64,000 bases of DNA from Maribacter algarum (ex Lu et al. 2025) (nom. illeg.) (GCA_947495915.1 CANMAW010000003.1:1-64000), one strand, 5' to 3'. Positions 41,449-51,582 are shown, counted from the stretch's first letter. Numbers and translations are program-made. The notes: generated from the letters alone by a model not told the origin.

Positions 41449-43002
41449 ATGGCGGAAATTGCAATTGAACTTCAAGACAAGAAATCAGATAAAGAACTTT
41501 ATGACTACCAGCAAGGTGCCATAAGTCAAATTTTTGAAAAATTTGATACAGCACCAGAAGACCATCACTTACTTTACCAACTACCTACAGGTGGTGGTAA
41601 AACGGTGATATTTTCTGAAATGGTTCGTCAATACCTTAAAAATCATAAAAAGAAGGTATTGGTTATGACGCACCGGTTAGAGCTATGTAGGCAAACATCG
41701 AATATGTTAACAGAGTTTGGTGTTATCAACAAGGTGGTTGATAGTAAAGCCGATTTGCAAGATCAAGCTGATTACGTGTGTTATGTGGCCATGGTTGAAA
41801 CTTTAAATAACCGCTTACAAGATGATAAGTTAGATATATCAGATATTGGGCTGGTTATTATTGATGAAGCCCATTACAATTCGTTTACAAAGCTATTTAA
41901 GTTCTTTGAAAATTCTTTTATTTTAGGAGTTACAGCAACCCCTTTAAGCTCAAACAAAGAGCTACCTATGAAAGATAATTACAATGAGCTAATTGTTGGG
42001 GAAACTATTGAAAATTTGATTGAAAACGACTTTTTAGCACGAGCGGAAGTATTTCAATACGATATGGCACTAACCTCATTAGAGATTGGTTCTAATGGAG
42101 ATTATACCGTTAAATCTTCGGAGGACTTATATTCGAGTCCTGCCATGTTAGAGAAATTATTAAAGGCGTATGAAAAACACTCTCAAGGAAAAAAGACATT
42201 AATTTTCAATAACGGTATAAATACATCTATTAATGTATATCATACCTTTAATGCTGCAGGACTTCCGGTAATGCATTTAGACAACACTGCCACTAAAAAG
42301 CAACGTGCTCAGATTTTAAAATGGTTTAAGGAAACTCCTGATGCTATTTTAACTTCGGTAAGTATTTTAACCACTGGTTTTGATGAACCTACTATAGATA
42401 CTATAATTTTAAACAGAGCAACCAAGTCATTGACATTATATTATCAAATGATTGGTCGTGGTTCTCGTATTTTAAATAACAAATCAAAATTTACGGTTAT
42501 AGACCTGGGTAATAACAATTATAGATTTGGCCCTTGGGGTGCAGACTTAGATTGGCAGGCCATTTTCTCTTCTCCTAATTTTTATGTAGATCGTATTCAA
42601 GATGATGAATCTATTGAAGATCAATTTAAACATGACATGCCTGAGGAAATTCGTTCAGAATTTTCTAAATCAGAAGATGTATCATTCGATATTAAAGAAG
42701 TTTATAGGTCGGCAACCAGTAGTGGAGAATCTTCTAAAGTAGTTTTAGAACGATCAATAGCACAACACGCCAGAATATGTATCGAAAACAGTGAGGATGT
42801 TTATGATGCTTTAGGCTTGGCTAAACTTTTAAAAGACGACATTAACCAACGTATATTAACCTATACCAAATGTATTAGTAGAAGTACTGGTAATTTTATT
42901 ATTTGGTTAAAAGATGATTACAAGAAAAAGCTAAATGCGTATTTACGCCAAAACTTCGATACAGTTTTTGAGGAGATACATGGGTATCCACCAGAAGACT
43001 AA
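41449..43002 (+). CDS. SF2 DEAH-box helicase (copy 2 of 2)
   Basis: The 517-residue protein is a paralogue of the helicase at 23836-25347 and aligns over its whole length: LPTGGGKTVIFSEMVRQYL, VMTHRLELCRQTSNML, IIDEAHYNS, TATPLSSNKELPMKDNY, SILTTGFDEPT and QMIGRGSRIL. A helical C-terminal region follows the helicase core. The start was set at ATG 41449, because the TTG at 41422 overlaps a promoter box. The partner substrate is unknown; the next gene is an RNA helicase of a different type. Confidence 0.88.
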   Translation: MAEIAIELQDKKSDKELYDYQQGAISQIFEKFDTAPEDHHLLYQLPTGGGKTVIFSEMVRQYLKNHKKKVLVMTHRLELCRQTSNMLTEFGVINKVVDSKADLQDQADYVCYVAMVETLNNRLQDDKLDISDIGLVIIDEAHYNSFTKLFKFFENSFILGVTATPLSSNKELPMKDNYNELIVGETIENLIENDFLARAEVFQYDMALTSLEIGSNGDYTVKSSEDLYSSPAMLEKLLKAYEKHSQGKKTLIFNNGINTSINVYHTFNAAGLPVMHLDNTATKKQRAQILKWFKETPDAILTSVSILTTGFDEPTIDTIILNRATKSLTLYYQMIGRGSRILNNKSKFTVIDLGNNNYRFGPWGADLDWQAIFSSPNFYVDRIQDDESIEDQFKHDMPEEIRSEFSKSEDVSFDIKEVYRSATSSGESSKVVLERSIAQHARICIENSEDVYDALGLAKLLKDDINQRILTYTKCISRSTGNFIIWLKDDYKKKLNAYLRQNFDTVFEEIHGYPPED

Positions 43003-43022
43003 GCTTTTAAAATTTACCATCG

Positions 43023-43030
43023 TACCTTTG
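43023..43030 (+). promoter_or_regulatory. Candidate -7 box for RNA helicase
   Basis: TACCTTTG fits TAnnTTTG, 38 bases before the start codon; no well-spaced -33 element was seen. Confidence 0.45.
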
Positions 43031-43068
43031 AATTTTTAAAATAGCTTTAATAGCTACAAAATAGTATT

Positions 43069-44427
43069 ATGCAAGGTTTTGATGACTTCAATATTTCTAC
43101 GCCACTTCGAAATGCCATTGATGCGTTAGGTTTTAAAGAACCTACACCCATTCAATCAAAATCTTTTCCCGTAGTGCTTTCAGGAAATGACATGGTAGGT
43201 ATCGCTCAAACCGGAACGGGTAAGACTTTCGCTTATATGTTACCCTTATTACAAATGCTTACTTTTTCTAAGGAAATACATCCGCGAGTATTGGTTTTAG
43301 TTCCTACAAGAGAATTAGTGGTGCAGGTAGTAGAAGAGGTTAAGAAATTTAGTCAATACGCATCTATACGTGTATTGGGTGTTTACGGGGGTACCAATAT
43401 GAATCGTCAGAAGGAAGCATTAGCAGCAGGAACAGATATCGTCGTGGCAACACCAGGGCGCTTATACGATCTCGCATTATGCCAAGCTCTTCGTTTGAAA
43501 TCGATTAAAAAATTAGTTATTGATGAGGTTGATGTAATGCTTGATTTAGGCTTTCGCTTTCAACTTACTAATATCATGGATTTACTTCCTGAACGACGCC
43601 AGAATATCATGTTTTCTGCAACAATGACTGAAGATGTAGATATTTTAATTCAAGACTTTTTCATTGCTCCAAAAAAAGTTACAGTTGCTGTTAGTGGCAC
43701 CCCATTAGATAACATTTCTCAAACCTGTTATGCCGTACCCAATTTTTATACAAAGGCCAATTTATTAGTTCATCTATTTAAAGATAAAAACATTTACAAT
43801 AAAGTTTTAGTCTTTGTTTCGAATAAGAAAGACGCTGATCGATTATTTGATGAGTTAAATGAAGATTACGGAAGTGAAACTTGTGTCATACATTCAAATA
43901 AAACTCAAAATTACAGATTACGTTCAATTCGTCAATTTGATGAAGGTGAAAATAGAATTTTAGTCACTACAGATGTTATGGCAAGGGGCTTAGATTTAGA
44001 AAAAATATCACATGTAATAAACTTTGATACCCCTATTTTTCCAGAAAACTATATGCATCGAATTGGGCGTACGGGTAGGGCTGAAGAAACTGGTAATTCC
44101 GTATTACTATTTACAGAAAAAGAAGTTGAAGCAAAAGAACGAATTGAAGCTTTAATGAATCTTAAAATTAAAACCAATGAGTTACCCGATTCTATTGAAG
44201 TTGCATCTCGATTAACTCCCGCAGAAACTCCTAAAATCATTGAAAGAGATAATCCAAATAAAAGACCAGAAGGTGAAGATATTGGCTCTGGTTTTCATGA
44301 GAAAAAGGAAAAAAATAAAAGAACAAATCAAGGAGGTTCTTATCAACGTATCATAGCTAAAAAATACAAGAAGGCTAAAACCAAGGGAGATAAAAATTAT
44401 AACCGTCGTAACAAGAAAAAAAGGTAA
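43069..44427 (+). CDS. DEAD-box RNA helicase (RhlE-like)
   Basis: The 452-residue protein has the full DEAD-box set: Q motif (FKEPTPIQSKSFP), AQTGTGKT, PTRELV, TPGRL, motif II IDEVD (usually DEAD), motif III FSATMT, and HRIGRTGRAEETGN. A basic tail of ~70 residues (KKEKNKRTNQGGSYQRIIAKKYKKAKTKGDKNYNRRNKKKR) probably binds RNA. Such proteins unwind short RNA duplexes in ribosome assembly and mRNA decay. The DEAD to DEVD change is unusual, although the two acidic residues are kept. Confidence 0.9.
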   Translation: MQGFDDFNISTPLRNAIDALGFKEPTPIQSKSFPVVLSGNDMVGIAQTGTGKTFAYMLPLLQMLTFSKEIHPRVLVLVPTRELVVQVVEEVKKFSQYASIRVLGVYGGTNMNRQKEALAAGTDIVVATPGRLYDLALCQALRLKSIKKLVIDEVDVMLDLGFRFQLTNIMDLLPERRQNIMFSATMTEDVDILIQDFFIAPKKVTVAVSGTPLDNISQTCYAVPNFYTKANLLVHLFKDKNIYNKVLVFVSNKKDADRLFDELNEDYGSETCVIHSNKTQNYRLRSIRQFDEGENRILVTTDVMARGLDLEKISHVINFDTPIFPENYMHRIGRTGRAEETGNSVLLFTEKEVEAKERIEALMNLKIKTNELPDSIEVASRLTPAETPKIIERDNPNKRPEGEDIGSGFHEKKEKNKRTNQGGSYQRIIAKKYKKAKTKGDKNYNRRNKKKR

Positions 44428-44471
44428 GCTTTTGGTTTAATTTTACTAATTTTCATGTTCAATATAACCTC

Positions 44472-45695
44472 ATGAGATATATTATTTTTTCCTTCCTCAT
44501 TTTTGTATTTTCTTGCAAGTCTTCTAATATTCTCACACCTTCTGAACATGATTATGTAAAGCCGGTTGATACAACTACAAGACCTATTAATACCCAACAA
44601 ATTAAAACCTATACCTATAATGGCCTCAGTGCCACCAATGATTTTCCCGCGGCCAGATTGAATAGTTTCGTTCAAGAAAATGATTCCACCTTTACGGTTA
44701 ACATTTGGCCAGAAAATTATCCTATTAATCCAAGTCCTTGGTATGCATTTAAGTTGTGGTCAGAGCATGAAAAAGAAGTGTATATCAACTTAGATTATTC
44801 TAATGGAGCAAAACATAGATATTCGCCAAAAATTAGTAAAGATGGAGAAACTTGGTCTTTACTAGATTCAACCAAGGTTAAAAGATCTACTGATGAAACA
44901 AGTGCACAGCTGCAATTATTAGTAAGTAAAGACACTTTATGGGTGGCGGCCCAAGAAATTGAAGATCATAAGCGTGTTGGTGAATGGGTGAAACACATGG
45001 CTACAAATTCAAATGTTACTGCATCAAGTGCTGGATATAGTGCCATGGGAAGGTCTTTGTACTTTTTAGATTTAAACAAGGGGATCATAGACAAAAAACC
45101 CACTGTAATCATCATTAGTCGTCAACATCCGCCAGAAGTAACCGGCTTTTTGTGCATGAAAGCATTTGTCGAAACGGTAATTGAAGAAGGGTCTCAAAAC
45201 GGATTTTTAGATAAATTTAGGGTGATGGTTTACCCATTAATGAATCCTGATGGAGTTGATATGGGGCATTACCGCCATAACACCGGTGGAGTTGATTTGA
45301 ATCGCGATTGGAGTAAATATCATCAACCTGAAGTAAAACAGGTAACAAATCATATGGTTAGAGAAACTGGGTTACATAAAAACAACGTACTTCTCGGACT
45401 TGATTTTCATAGTACCTACCGCGATGTTTATTATACAGCCAATGATAGTATAAAGCGTAAAATTCCAGAATTCACAAAAGCATGGCTTGAAAAAATAAGA
45501 ATTGCCGTAGGTTTAGATGACATTAATGAAAGTCCTGGTAAGAATGAAAGTCCGACTTCATTGGCTTGGTTTAATCGACAATTTGGCGCAACAGGCATTA
45601 CCTACGAAATCGGAGATGACACTCCAAGAGATTTTATAAATACAAAAGGCATTGAATCTGCCCGGGCAATGATGCAATTACTTTTAGAAGAATGA
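44472..45695 (+). CDS. M14-family zinc carboxypeptidase lipoprotein
   Basis: The 407-residue protein has a lipoprotein signal (FLIFVFSCKSS, Cys15). An M14 peptidase domain follows: zinc H-x-x-E in IISRQHPPEVTGF, NPDGVDMGHYRHN with GVDLNRDWS, the His ligand in GLDFHSTYRD, and a catalytic Glu in ITYEIGDDTP. The N-terminal ~190 residues form a beta domain. It differs from the M14 protein at 30348 in length and domain layout. The last 4 bases overlap the start of an EamA transporter, so they form an operon, possibly peptide release and efflux. Confidence 0.87.
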   Translation: MRYIIFSFLIFVFSCKSSNILTPSEHDYVKPVDTTTRPINTQQIKTYTYNGLSATNDFPAARLNSFVQENDSTFTVNIWPENYPINPSPWYAFKLWSEHEKEVYINLDYSNGAKHRYSPKISKDGETWSLLDSTKVKRSTDETSAQLQLLVSKDTLWVAAQEIEDHKRVGEWVKHMATNSNVTASSAGYSAMGRSLYFLDLNKGIIDKKPTVIIISRQHPPEVTGFLCMKAFVETVIEEGSQNGFLDKFRVMVYPLMNPDGVDMGHYRHNTGGVDLNRDWSKYHQPEVKQVTNHMVRETGLHKNNVLLGLDFHSTYRDVYYTANDSIKRKIPEFTKAWLEKIRIAVGLDDINESPGKNESPTSLAWFNRQFGATGITYEIGDDTPRDFINTKGIESARAMMQLLLEE

Positions 45696-46633
45696 ATATC
45701 TCAAAAAAAACAGTCTATATTGTTTTAGCTTTTTTTTCAATTTATGTCATATGGGGGTCTACCTATTTGCTTAATAAAATAGCGGTTACTGAATTACCTG
45801 CATTTATGTTGGCCGGAATTAGATTTGTGATTGCCGGGATCTTAATATTCGTACTTTGTAAATTTTTAAAAATCTCTATTGCCATATCCAAAAAACAATT
45901 GATTAATACCATCATTGCAGGATTCTTATTTTTAACTTTTGGAAATGGGGTAGTGGTTTGGGCATTGAAGTTTATTGACACCGGACTAGCGGCTTTAGAG
46001 ATCTCAGCGCAGCCGTTGGTAGTATTAGTTTTAATGCTAGTATTTCAAGGAAAGAAAATTCAACCCATGTCAATCGTTGGTGTAATTTTTGGCATCATTG
46101 GCATCTATTTATTAGTAAGTCAAAAGCAGCTTTTAAGCCAAGAAAATTCCATTCTAGGTATGGCAACAATTTTTCTTTGTATGGTAAGTTGGGGTTATGG
46201 TAGTTTATTTGTTGGAAAGGCCGATCTACCAAAGAACTATTTTGTTAATACTGGCTATCAAATGTTTACGGGTGGTATCATGTTAATTTTAGCTAGTTTT
46301 TTACTTCAAGAAACTTGGATTAGCCCTTTAAATTGGAGTACAAAAGTACAATGGGCAATGATCTTGCTAATAATTTTTGGTAGTATTGTTGCGTTTACGT
46401 CGTTTAATTATTTACTACGTATGGTTTCTCCTGAAAAAGTAGCTACCTCTACCTATGTAAACCCCATCATTGCTTTGCTATTAGGATGGTATTTTCTTGA
46501 TGAACAAATCACCGCGCAATCAATAGTCGCAGCCATAGTACTTCTCACAGGTGTTTTCTTTATAAATACTAAAAAGAAAATGACTTTATTTTCTAGGTTT
46601 AGAGGAAAAGCAATTAAAAAGATAGATCAGTAG
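45692..46633 (+). CDS. EamA/DMT-superfamily transporter
   Basis: The 313-residue protein has ten hydrophobic segments arranged in two repeats, as in EamA (drug/metabolite transporter) proteins. Typical pieces are YVIWGSTYLLNKIAVTELPAFMLAGIRF and the second repeat ILIIFGSIVAFTSFNYLLRMVSPEKVATSTYVNPIIALLLGWYFLDEQI. Direction and substrate are unknown. It starts inside the M14 gene by 4 bases (ATGA overlap), so expression is coupled. It overlaps the convergent pseudouridine synthase by 20 bases. Confidence 0.87.
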   Translation: MNISKKTVYIVLAFFSIYVIWGSTYLLNKIAVTELPAFMLAGIRFVIAGILIFVLCKFLKISIAISKKQLINTIIAGFLFLTFGNGVVVWALKFIDTGLAALEISAQPLVVLVLMLVFQGKKIQPMSIVGVIFGIIGIYLLVSQKQLLSQENSILGMATIFLCMVSWGYGSLFVGKADLPKNYFVNTGYQMFTGGIMLILASFLLQETWISPLNWSTKVQWAMILLIIFGSIVAFTSFNYLLRMVSPEKVATSTYVNPIIALLLGWYFLDEQITAQSIVAAIVLLTGVFFINTKKKMTLFSRFRGKAIKKIDQ

Positions 46634-47198
46634 CTTGAACTTCTCCTACTACCATATCCTTTAGTTCTACATTACCAATCCGAACTCTAACTAATCGCAA
46701 AGTAGGAAAACCAACCGCAGCGGTCATTTTACGTACTTGTCGAAATTTTCCCTCGGTAATAATCACACATATCCATGAGGTTGGTCGATGTCTACCCAAA
46801 CGCAATTTTTGTGAAGGTTCGGGTAGTAGAGGAGGAATTATTTTTTCAACTTGGCAAACTTTTGTGGTGTACCTTTTTCCAGCAAAACCAATAGTTACTC
46901 CATTTTTTAATGCGATGATTGCTTCATCAGAAATTAATCCGTCTAATTGTGCCCAATACTCCTTTTCAATACCTGAACGATTAATATGATCGCTGAGTTT
47001 ACCGTCAGTGGTCATTAACAATAATCCTTCTGATTTTTCATCTAAACGGCCAACAGGCATCAATAACTCTGGAAAATCATAAAGTTCTTTTAAAAATCTT
47101 TTTTTTCGAATTTGCTTACTATTATTAGAATGCAATTGACTCAACATGCCAAATGGCTTGTAAACTTTATAATGTATATGTTTTAATTCCAAAATCAA
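46614..47198 (-). CDS. RsuA/RluE-family pseudouridine synthase
   Basis: The 194-residue protein is a short rRNA pseudouridine synthase of the RsuA/RluB/E/F family. It has KPFGMLSQ near the N terminus, the catalytic Asp in GRLDEKSEGLLLMTTDG, the GKFRQVRKM motif and a VRVRIG strand near the C terminus. It lacks the N-terminal S4 domain, as RluE does, so an RluE-like action on 23S rRNA is the best guess. The rRNA site cannot be read from the sequence. It overlaps the EamA transporter by 20 bases in convergent orientation. Confidence 0.87.
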   Translation of the reverse strand: MILELKHIHYKVYKPFGMLSQLHSNNSKQIRKKRFLKELYDFPELLMPVGRLDEKSEGLLLMTTDGKLSDHINRSGIEKEYWAQLDGLISDEAIIALKNGVTIGFAGKRYTTKVCQVEKIIPPLLPEPSQKLRLGRHRPTSWICVIITEGKFRQVRKMTAAVGFPTLRLVRVRIGNVELKDMVVGEVQATDLSF

Positions 47199-47454
47199 TT
47201 TCTTTAATCGTAAAAATATTTTTTTGAAGAATAAAAAAAAGAAACGCTGTATAAATTCTAAAAAATACGGAGATTGCTAGTTTCAAATTTCTAGTTATTT
47301 TTGAACCTATGAATACTTGTTCTAATATATCTGAATATCTTTAAAAAATCGATGTAGATTCGCTTTAATATTTTTAATTATATTTTTTCACATCAAGATT
47401 CAAAATCTTTACTAATTATACTTCATCATTAAAAAACCTAAAACACAAATAACC

Positions 47455-48645
47455 ATGTATTTATTTAAAAAAACAGTCTTATTGATTTTAATTGTTGCTA
47501 TCTATTCTTGTAAAGAAAACACCAAATCAGAAACTGTAGATAAAATAGGTATACAATATGATGAGCCAGAATCAGTGCTTCCTATTGAAAGGTTAAAACT
47601 TCCACCAGGTTTCAAGATAGAAGTTTACGCTGATAGTATTGACGGAGCACGATCAATGGCGATGGGGGAAAATGGAACTTTATTTGTAGGCACTCGAAAT
47701 GAAAATACGGTTTACGCACTACAAGACCGCGATGAAGATTACAAGGTAGATAATGTTATTGTCATTGATACTACTTTCGAAATGCCGAATGGCATAGCCT
47801 ATAAAAATGGTTCGTTATATGTGGCAGAAGTGGGCCGCTTGCTAAGATTCGATAGTATTGAAACTAGGTTAAACAATGCGCCAAAACCAAAAGTTATTTA
47901 TGATGACTACCCAACAGAATTTCATCATGGATGGAAATATATAGCCTTTGGGCCAGATGATAAACTTTATGTGCCGGTTGGGGCTCCTTGCAATATTTGT
48001 GATTCGACTGTAAGTGACAAAAAGTTCGCGACAATTACAAGAATGAATGCCGATGGAAGTGATCGAGAAATATATGCACACGGGGTTAGAAATTCAGTAG
48101 GTTTTACGTGGCATCCAGAAACCAAAGAATTTTATTTTACAGATAATGGAAGAGATATGCTAGGTGATGACACCCCACCTTGCGAATTAAATAAAGTTAC
48201 CGAAGTCGGTCAACATTTCGGATATCCATTTTGCCATGGTGGTATTGTTAAAGACCCTGAGTTTGGAGACCAACGCCCTTGTGAAGATTTTGTAGCGCCG
48301 ATACAGGCCATGGGAGCTCATGTAGCTCCTTTAGGAATAAAGTTTTACACAGGCAACATGTTTCCTGAGTCATATAAAAAATATGCATTTATTGCAGAGC
48401 ATGGCTCTTGGAATAGATCAAAAAAAGTAGGATATAAAATTGCCATGGTGGGCATCAAAGATGGTATAGCAACATCATATGAAACATTTATAGATGGTTG
48501 GTTAGATGAAGAAAGTCAAGAACGTTTTGGAAGACCTGTTGATATATTAGAATTAAAAGATGGCTCGTTTTTGATTTCTGATGATTTTGGAGATGCTATT
48601 TATCGTGTAACCTATGAAAATGAAGAAGTTGCTAGTAATTTGTAA
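47455..48645 (+). CDS. Sorbosone dehydrogenase-like beta-propeller lipoprotein
   Basis: The 396-residue protein has a lipoprotein signal (LILIVAIYSCKE, Cys19) and a six-bladed beta-propeller of the PQQ-dependent glucose/sorbosone dehydrogenase type: LKLPPGFKIEVYADS, GTLFVGTRNENTVYAL, GIAYKNGSLYVAEV, GWKYIAFGPDDKLYVPVGAPC, HGVRNSVGFTWHPETKEFYFTDNGRD and FIAEHGSWNRSKKVGYKIAMV. Such enzymes oxidise sugars in the periplasm, but PQQ dependence is not proven from sequence. A CNICD pair and PPCELNK and YPFCHGG cysteines may form disulfides. Confidence 0.85.
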   Translation: MYLFKKTVLLILIVAIYSCKENTKSETVDKIGIQYDEPESVLPIERLKLPPGFKIEVYADSIDGARSMAMGENGTLFVGTRNENTVYALQDRDEDYKVDNVIVIDTTFEMPNGIAYKNGSLYVAEVGRLLRFDSIETRLNNAPKPKVIYDDYPTEFHHGWKYIAFGPDDKLYVPVGAPCNICDSTVSDKKFATITRMNADGSDREIYAHGVRNSVGFTWHPETKEFYFTDNGRDMLGDDTPPCELNKVTEVGQHFGYPFCHGGIVKDPEFGDQRPCEDFVAPIQAMGAHVAPLGIKFYTGNMFPESYKKYAFIAEHGSWNRSKKVGYKIAMVGIKDGIATSYETFIDGWLDEESQERFGRPVDILELKDGSFLISDDFGDAIYRVTYENEEVASNL

Positions 48646-48793
48646 AATTACTAGGTATCAAATCCACAAAAGAAGCATAGCTTTATTGTTAAATATTATA
48701 GCATTCAATCCATATTTCTAATAAAACATCCAAACGCATTACTTTTTCGTATAAACTTTCGTAATACTAACTAAAATTTAGTTTTTTTGCCGA

Positions 48794-50752
48794 ATGTTTC
48801 AATGCTATAAGAAATTTTTATTGCCGTGTATTGTTTTTATAATTACACTTCAATTACCACAGCTACTTGTTGCTCAAGAAAATCAACGATATACTGGTAA
48901 CCATAAAATTGGTTCTTATTATGGTAAGGCAGATTATCAGTATTTTATATCCGAACAAGATACTATTCTCGACGGTCCTTTTAAATTACAACGTTCAAAT
49001 TTAGAAGCTCTATTAGAAAAAGAAGATGCTTCTTTTCTTTTTCAGGGTAGTTTTAAAAAAGGAATCGCCGATGGTTTATGGAAGTTTCAATTTGGTGAAT
49101 TTAAGTCCGATTCTAAAACGGAAGTAGTTGACTACGAATATCGGGTTCGAGTTACTGGTATTCAAGATGAAGGAATCGGCAGCATTGTAGATGGAAAACC
49201 TAACGGTTCTTGGAAATACGAGGTAAATCAAATAGTTGATTCAAAATTAGATAAAGCTTTATTTAAAAGTAATATCACTTTTGAAAATGGAGTGCCACAA
49301 CGAAATTTTCAAATGGAAAATGAAAAAGCCGTGTTGGTCGGCCGTTTTCTGCGAAATGGCTTAGCACATGACGAATGGTCTTCTTATGATTTAGAAGCTA
49401 TTGAGAACACAGAAAGTTGGTTTTTTGAAGAAGGTTTATTAAAAAAAATACAAATAGTTGAAGAAGGGCGTACTAAAAACATTACAGTTTTCACTGGGCA
49501 TGAAGACTCTTTTGAGATTATAAACATCGATAAGAGTTACTTTAGAATTATTCAAAGTTTTTTAGCTACTCAAGGTATTTCTTTCTCTTTAAACAAAGGG
49601 CTACCCAATCTTATTAGTACAAATGAGAACTATTATAATAAAATTGATACTTTATTGAACCTTGTTGGTTCAGCAGAATTTAAAGCACAATTTAAAGTTC
49701 AGGTACCCTACTTTGCAATCGATTCTTTAGAATCTTCTGAAATAAGACAAATTACAGCAGACTATTCTGAAGCGATTTTAAAAGCAGAAAGGTTGTTAAA
49801 CAACAGTCAACTAAATATTTTGAAACGCTCAGATACCGATGCACTTTTCTATTACAAGAGCCTAGAAAATATTACAGAAAATTTTTTAACCCCCTTAAAA
49901 CCTTTTGTTGAGCTTGGCAATAATAACACACTTCAATTTTTAAACCGTTCAGAGTTAATTAAACAACTTTGGAAAAATGGAAAGCCTTCAAAAGAAATTA
50001 CGGTTACCCTTGATAGTTTAACAAAGGCGAAATCTTTTGTTCTAAATAATGCAGATGAGTTTAATTTTGATGGAAATTCGATAAATAGTGTTTCCGAAGT
50101 AGTTCGCTATGCGAAAAATAGTATTACAGAAATACAAAATAAACTCTCGGCTCAATTAACCAGTGAAGAACGTGCTCAAGCATTGATTTTGTTAGAGGAA
50201 GATTTAATAAAACAAAATGAAAGTTTAGGAAAGCTAATAGCCAACACTAAAGATAGCTTAAACCCTAAAGAGCAGAATGCCTTAAAGAACATTGAACAAT
50301 TAGCTGAAAATTCATTAGGTAAATATGCTACAAGTAACAATCCGCAATCAAAGTTAGAGTACGGACAATCTATAGCATCTTGTTTTGATAAACTCTTAAC
50401 GCTTACCAATAAAATCTCGGACTTACCCCAGCAAAAGCGTATAATCAATTCTTTGTACCAAGATGCGATATGGAATCCGTTTATGGCAACGGTCATGGAT
50501 GAAGAGGTGAAGAAACGAATTACCACGGCATATTTTAAAAACTTATTGCCATTTTTTATGCAACAATTGAATGACAAGGTAACCTGTGAAACCGTAGAGG
50601 TAGTTCTTAGTCAACTTAATGAAGTTCATTTACAGATGGAACAACTGCGAACGGTTGACACCAAAAAGTTAGAACGAAAACTACGTAAAGAAGAAGACCC
50701 TAAAGAAATTATGAAATTGTTTTCTGAACATTTAACAGCGAAAGCGAAGTAA
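48794..50752 (+). CDS. Secreted protein with MORN-like N-terminal repeats and coiled-coil body
   Basis: The 652-residue protein has a signal peptide (LLPCIVFIITLQLPQLLVAQE). A region of MORN-variant-like units follows at ~50-240 (GPFKLQ, FQGSFKKGIADGLWKF, GSIVDGKPNGSWKYEV, VGRFLRNGLAHDEWSSY). A long helical, partly coiled-coil body makes up the rest (~280-650; QNKLSAQLTSEERAQALILLEEDL). I recognise no family and no enzyme motif. It starts an operon with a DUF2490 outer-membrane barrel (2 bases downstream) and a MORN-repeat protein, suggesting an envelope scaffold. Confidence 0.72.
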   Translation: MFQCYKKFLLPCIVFIITLQLPQLLVAQENQRYTGNHKIGSYYGKADYQYFISEQDTILDGPFKLQRSNLEALLEKEDASFLFQGSFKKGIADGLWKFQFGEFKSDSKTEVVDYEYRVRVTGIQDEGIGSIVDGKPNGSWKYEVNQIVDSKLDKALFKSNITFENGVPQRNFQMENEKAVLVGRFLRNGLAHDEWSSYDLEAIENTESWFFEEGLLKKIQIVEEGRTKNITVFTGHEDSFEIINIDKSYFRIIQSFLATQGISFSLNKGLPNLISTNENYYNKIDTLLNLVGSAEFKAQFKVQVPYFAIDSLESSEIRQITADYSEAILKAERLLNNSQLNILKRSDTDALFYYKSLENITENFLTPLKPFVELGNNNTLQFLNRSELIKQLWKNGKPSKEITVTLDSLTKAKSFVLNNADEFNFDGNSINSVSEVVRYAKNSITEIQNKLSAQLTSEERAQALILLEEDLIKQNESLGKLIANTKDSLNPKEQNALKNIEQLAENSLGKYATSNNPQSKLEYGQSIASCFDKLLTLTNKISDLPQQKRIINSLYQDAIWNPFMATVMDEEVKKRITTAYFKNLLPFFMQQLNDKVTCETVEVVLSQLNEVHLQMEQLRTVDTKKLERKLRKEEDPKEIMKLFSEHLTAKAK

Positions 50753-50754
50753 TT

Positions 50755-51582
50755 ATGAAGAAAAACTACGCTATCATTTTTTTACTGCTGTTTTTATTGT
50801 GCTTTTCAATGACTTTATGGTCACAAGAAAAGGAAAAAGAAGAACTTCCCTTTGAATCAAAGTATAAAGACCCAACTACAAAGGTTTGGGTAAATACCTA
50901 TGGAAATATTAGAATCGGAAAACGATTTTTTTGGGACGCACAAACACATTTTAGATTTCAAGAAACGCTAAACACTCCTTATGTCGGCCAAATTGCACAA
51001 ATTTATAATCGACATGCTATTGGTTATATCTATTCTAAAAAAACCAATTTTAGTTTGGGTGGGGTAGTGCGTATTAATTTTAATACTGACGAAGAATCTA
51101 CTGACAGAAATGTAGTGCCAGAATGGCGAATTTGGCATCAATATCAATTTGCAATGCCTTTTTATTCTGCTATGATTTATCATCGAATTCGAATTGAACA
51201 TCGATGGACTCAAGGTTTTGCTGAGAATAGTGAATACATTTTTAGAAACCGTTGGCGTTATATGTTTCGCGCAAAAGTGCCTTTAAACAGTCATAAATTA
51301 AAGGCAAAAACACTATACGTTTCGCCTGAGGCAGAATTAATAATGCAAAGTGGAAAACAAGTAGTTGCTAGCCCTATGGAAGATTTGCGATTAACAACCA
51401 CCTTAGGTTACATCGCCACACCACGATTAACCTTTGCCGCAGGTATGATGTATTCAATGGGCCAAGATTTAAGTAATGGCGGTATATACAAGCAAGGATG
51501 GACAATGCGCTTTCATATGTACTTCTCACCAGACTTTAGAAAAGTAAAAAATAAACTTCCCGAAATCCATTTGAACGATTAA
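50755..51582 (+). CDS. DUF2490 outer-membrane beta-barrel protein
   Basis: The 275-residue protein has a signal peptide (LFLLCFSMTLWSQE) and alternating polar/hydrophobic strands typical of the DUF2490 barrel family: KVWVNTYGNIRIGKRFFWDAQTHFRFQ, YNRHAIGYIYSKKTNFSLGG, WRIWHQYQF, YHRIRIEHRWTQGF, FRNRWRYMFRAKVPL and the final QGWTMRFHMYFSPDF. The function of the family is not established. It begins 2 bases after the MORN-like coiled-coil gene and 34 bases before the MORN-repeat gene, so the three are likely to be co-expressed and to meet in the envelope. Confidence 0.8.
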   Translation: MKKNYAIIFLLLFLLCFSMTLWSQEKEKEELPFESKYKDPTTKVWVNTYGNIRIGKRFFWDAQTHFRFQETLNTPYVGQIAQIYNRHAIGYIYSKKTNFSLGGVVRINFNTDEESTDRNVVPEWRIWHQYQFAMPFYSAMIYHRIRIEHRWTQGFAENSEYIFRNRWRYMFRAKVPLNSHKLKAKTLYVSPEAELIMQSGKQVVASPMEDLRLTTTLGYIATPRLTFAAGMMYSMGQDLSNGGIYKQGWTMRFHMYFSPDFRKVKNKLPEIHLND

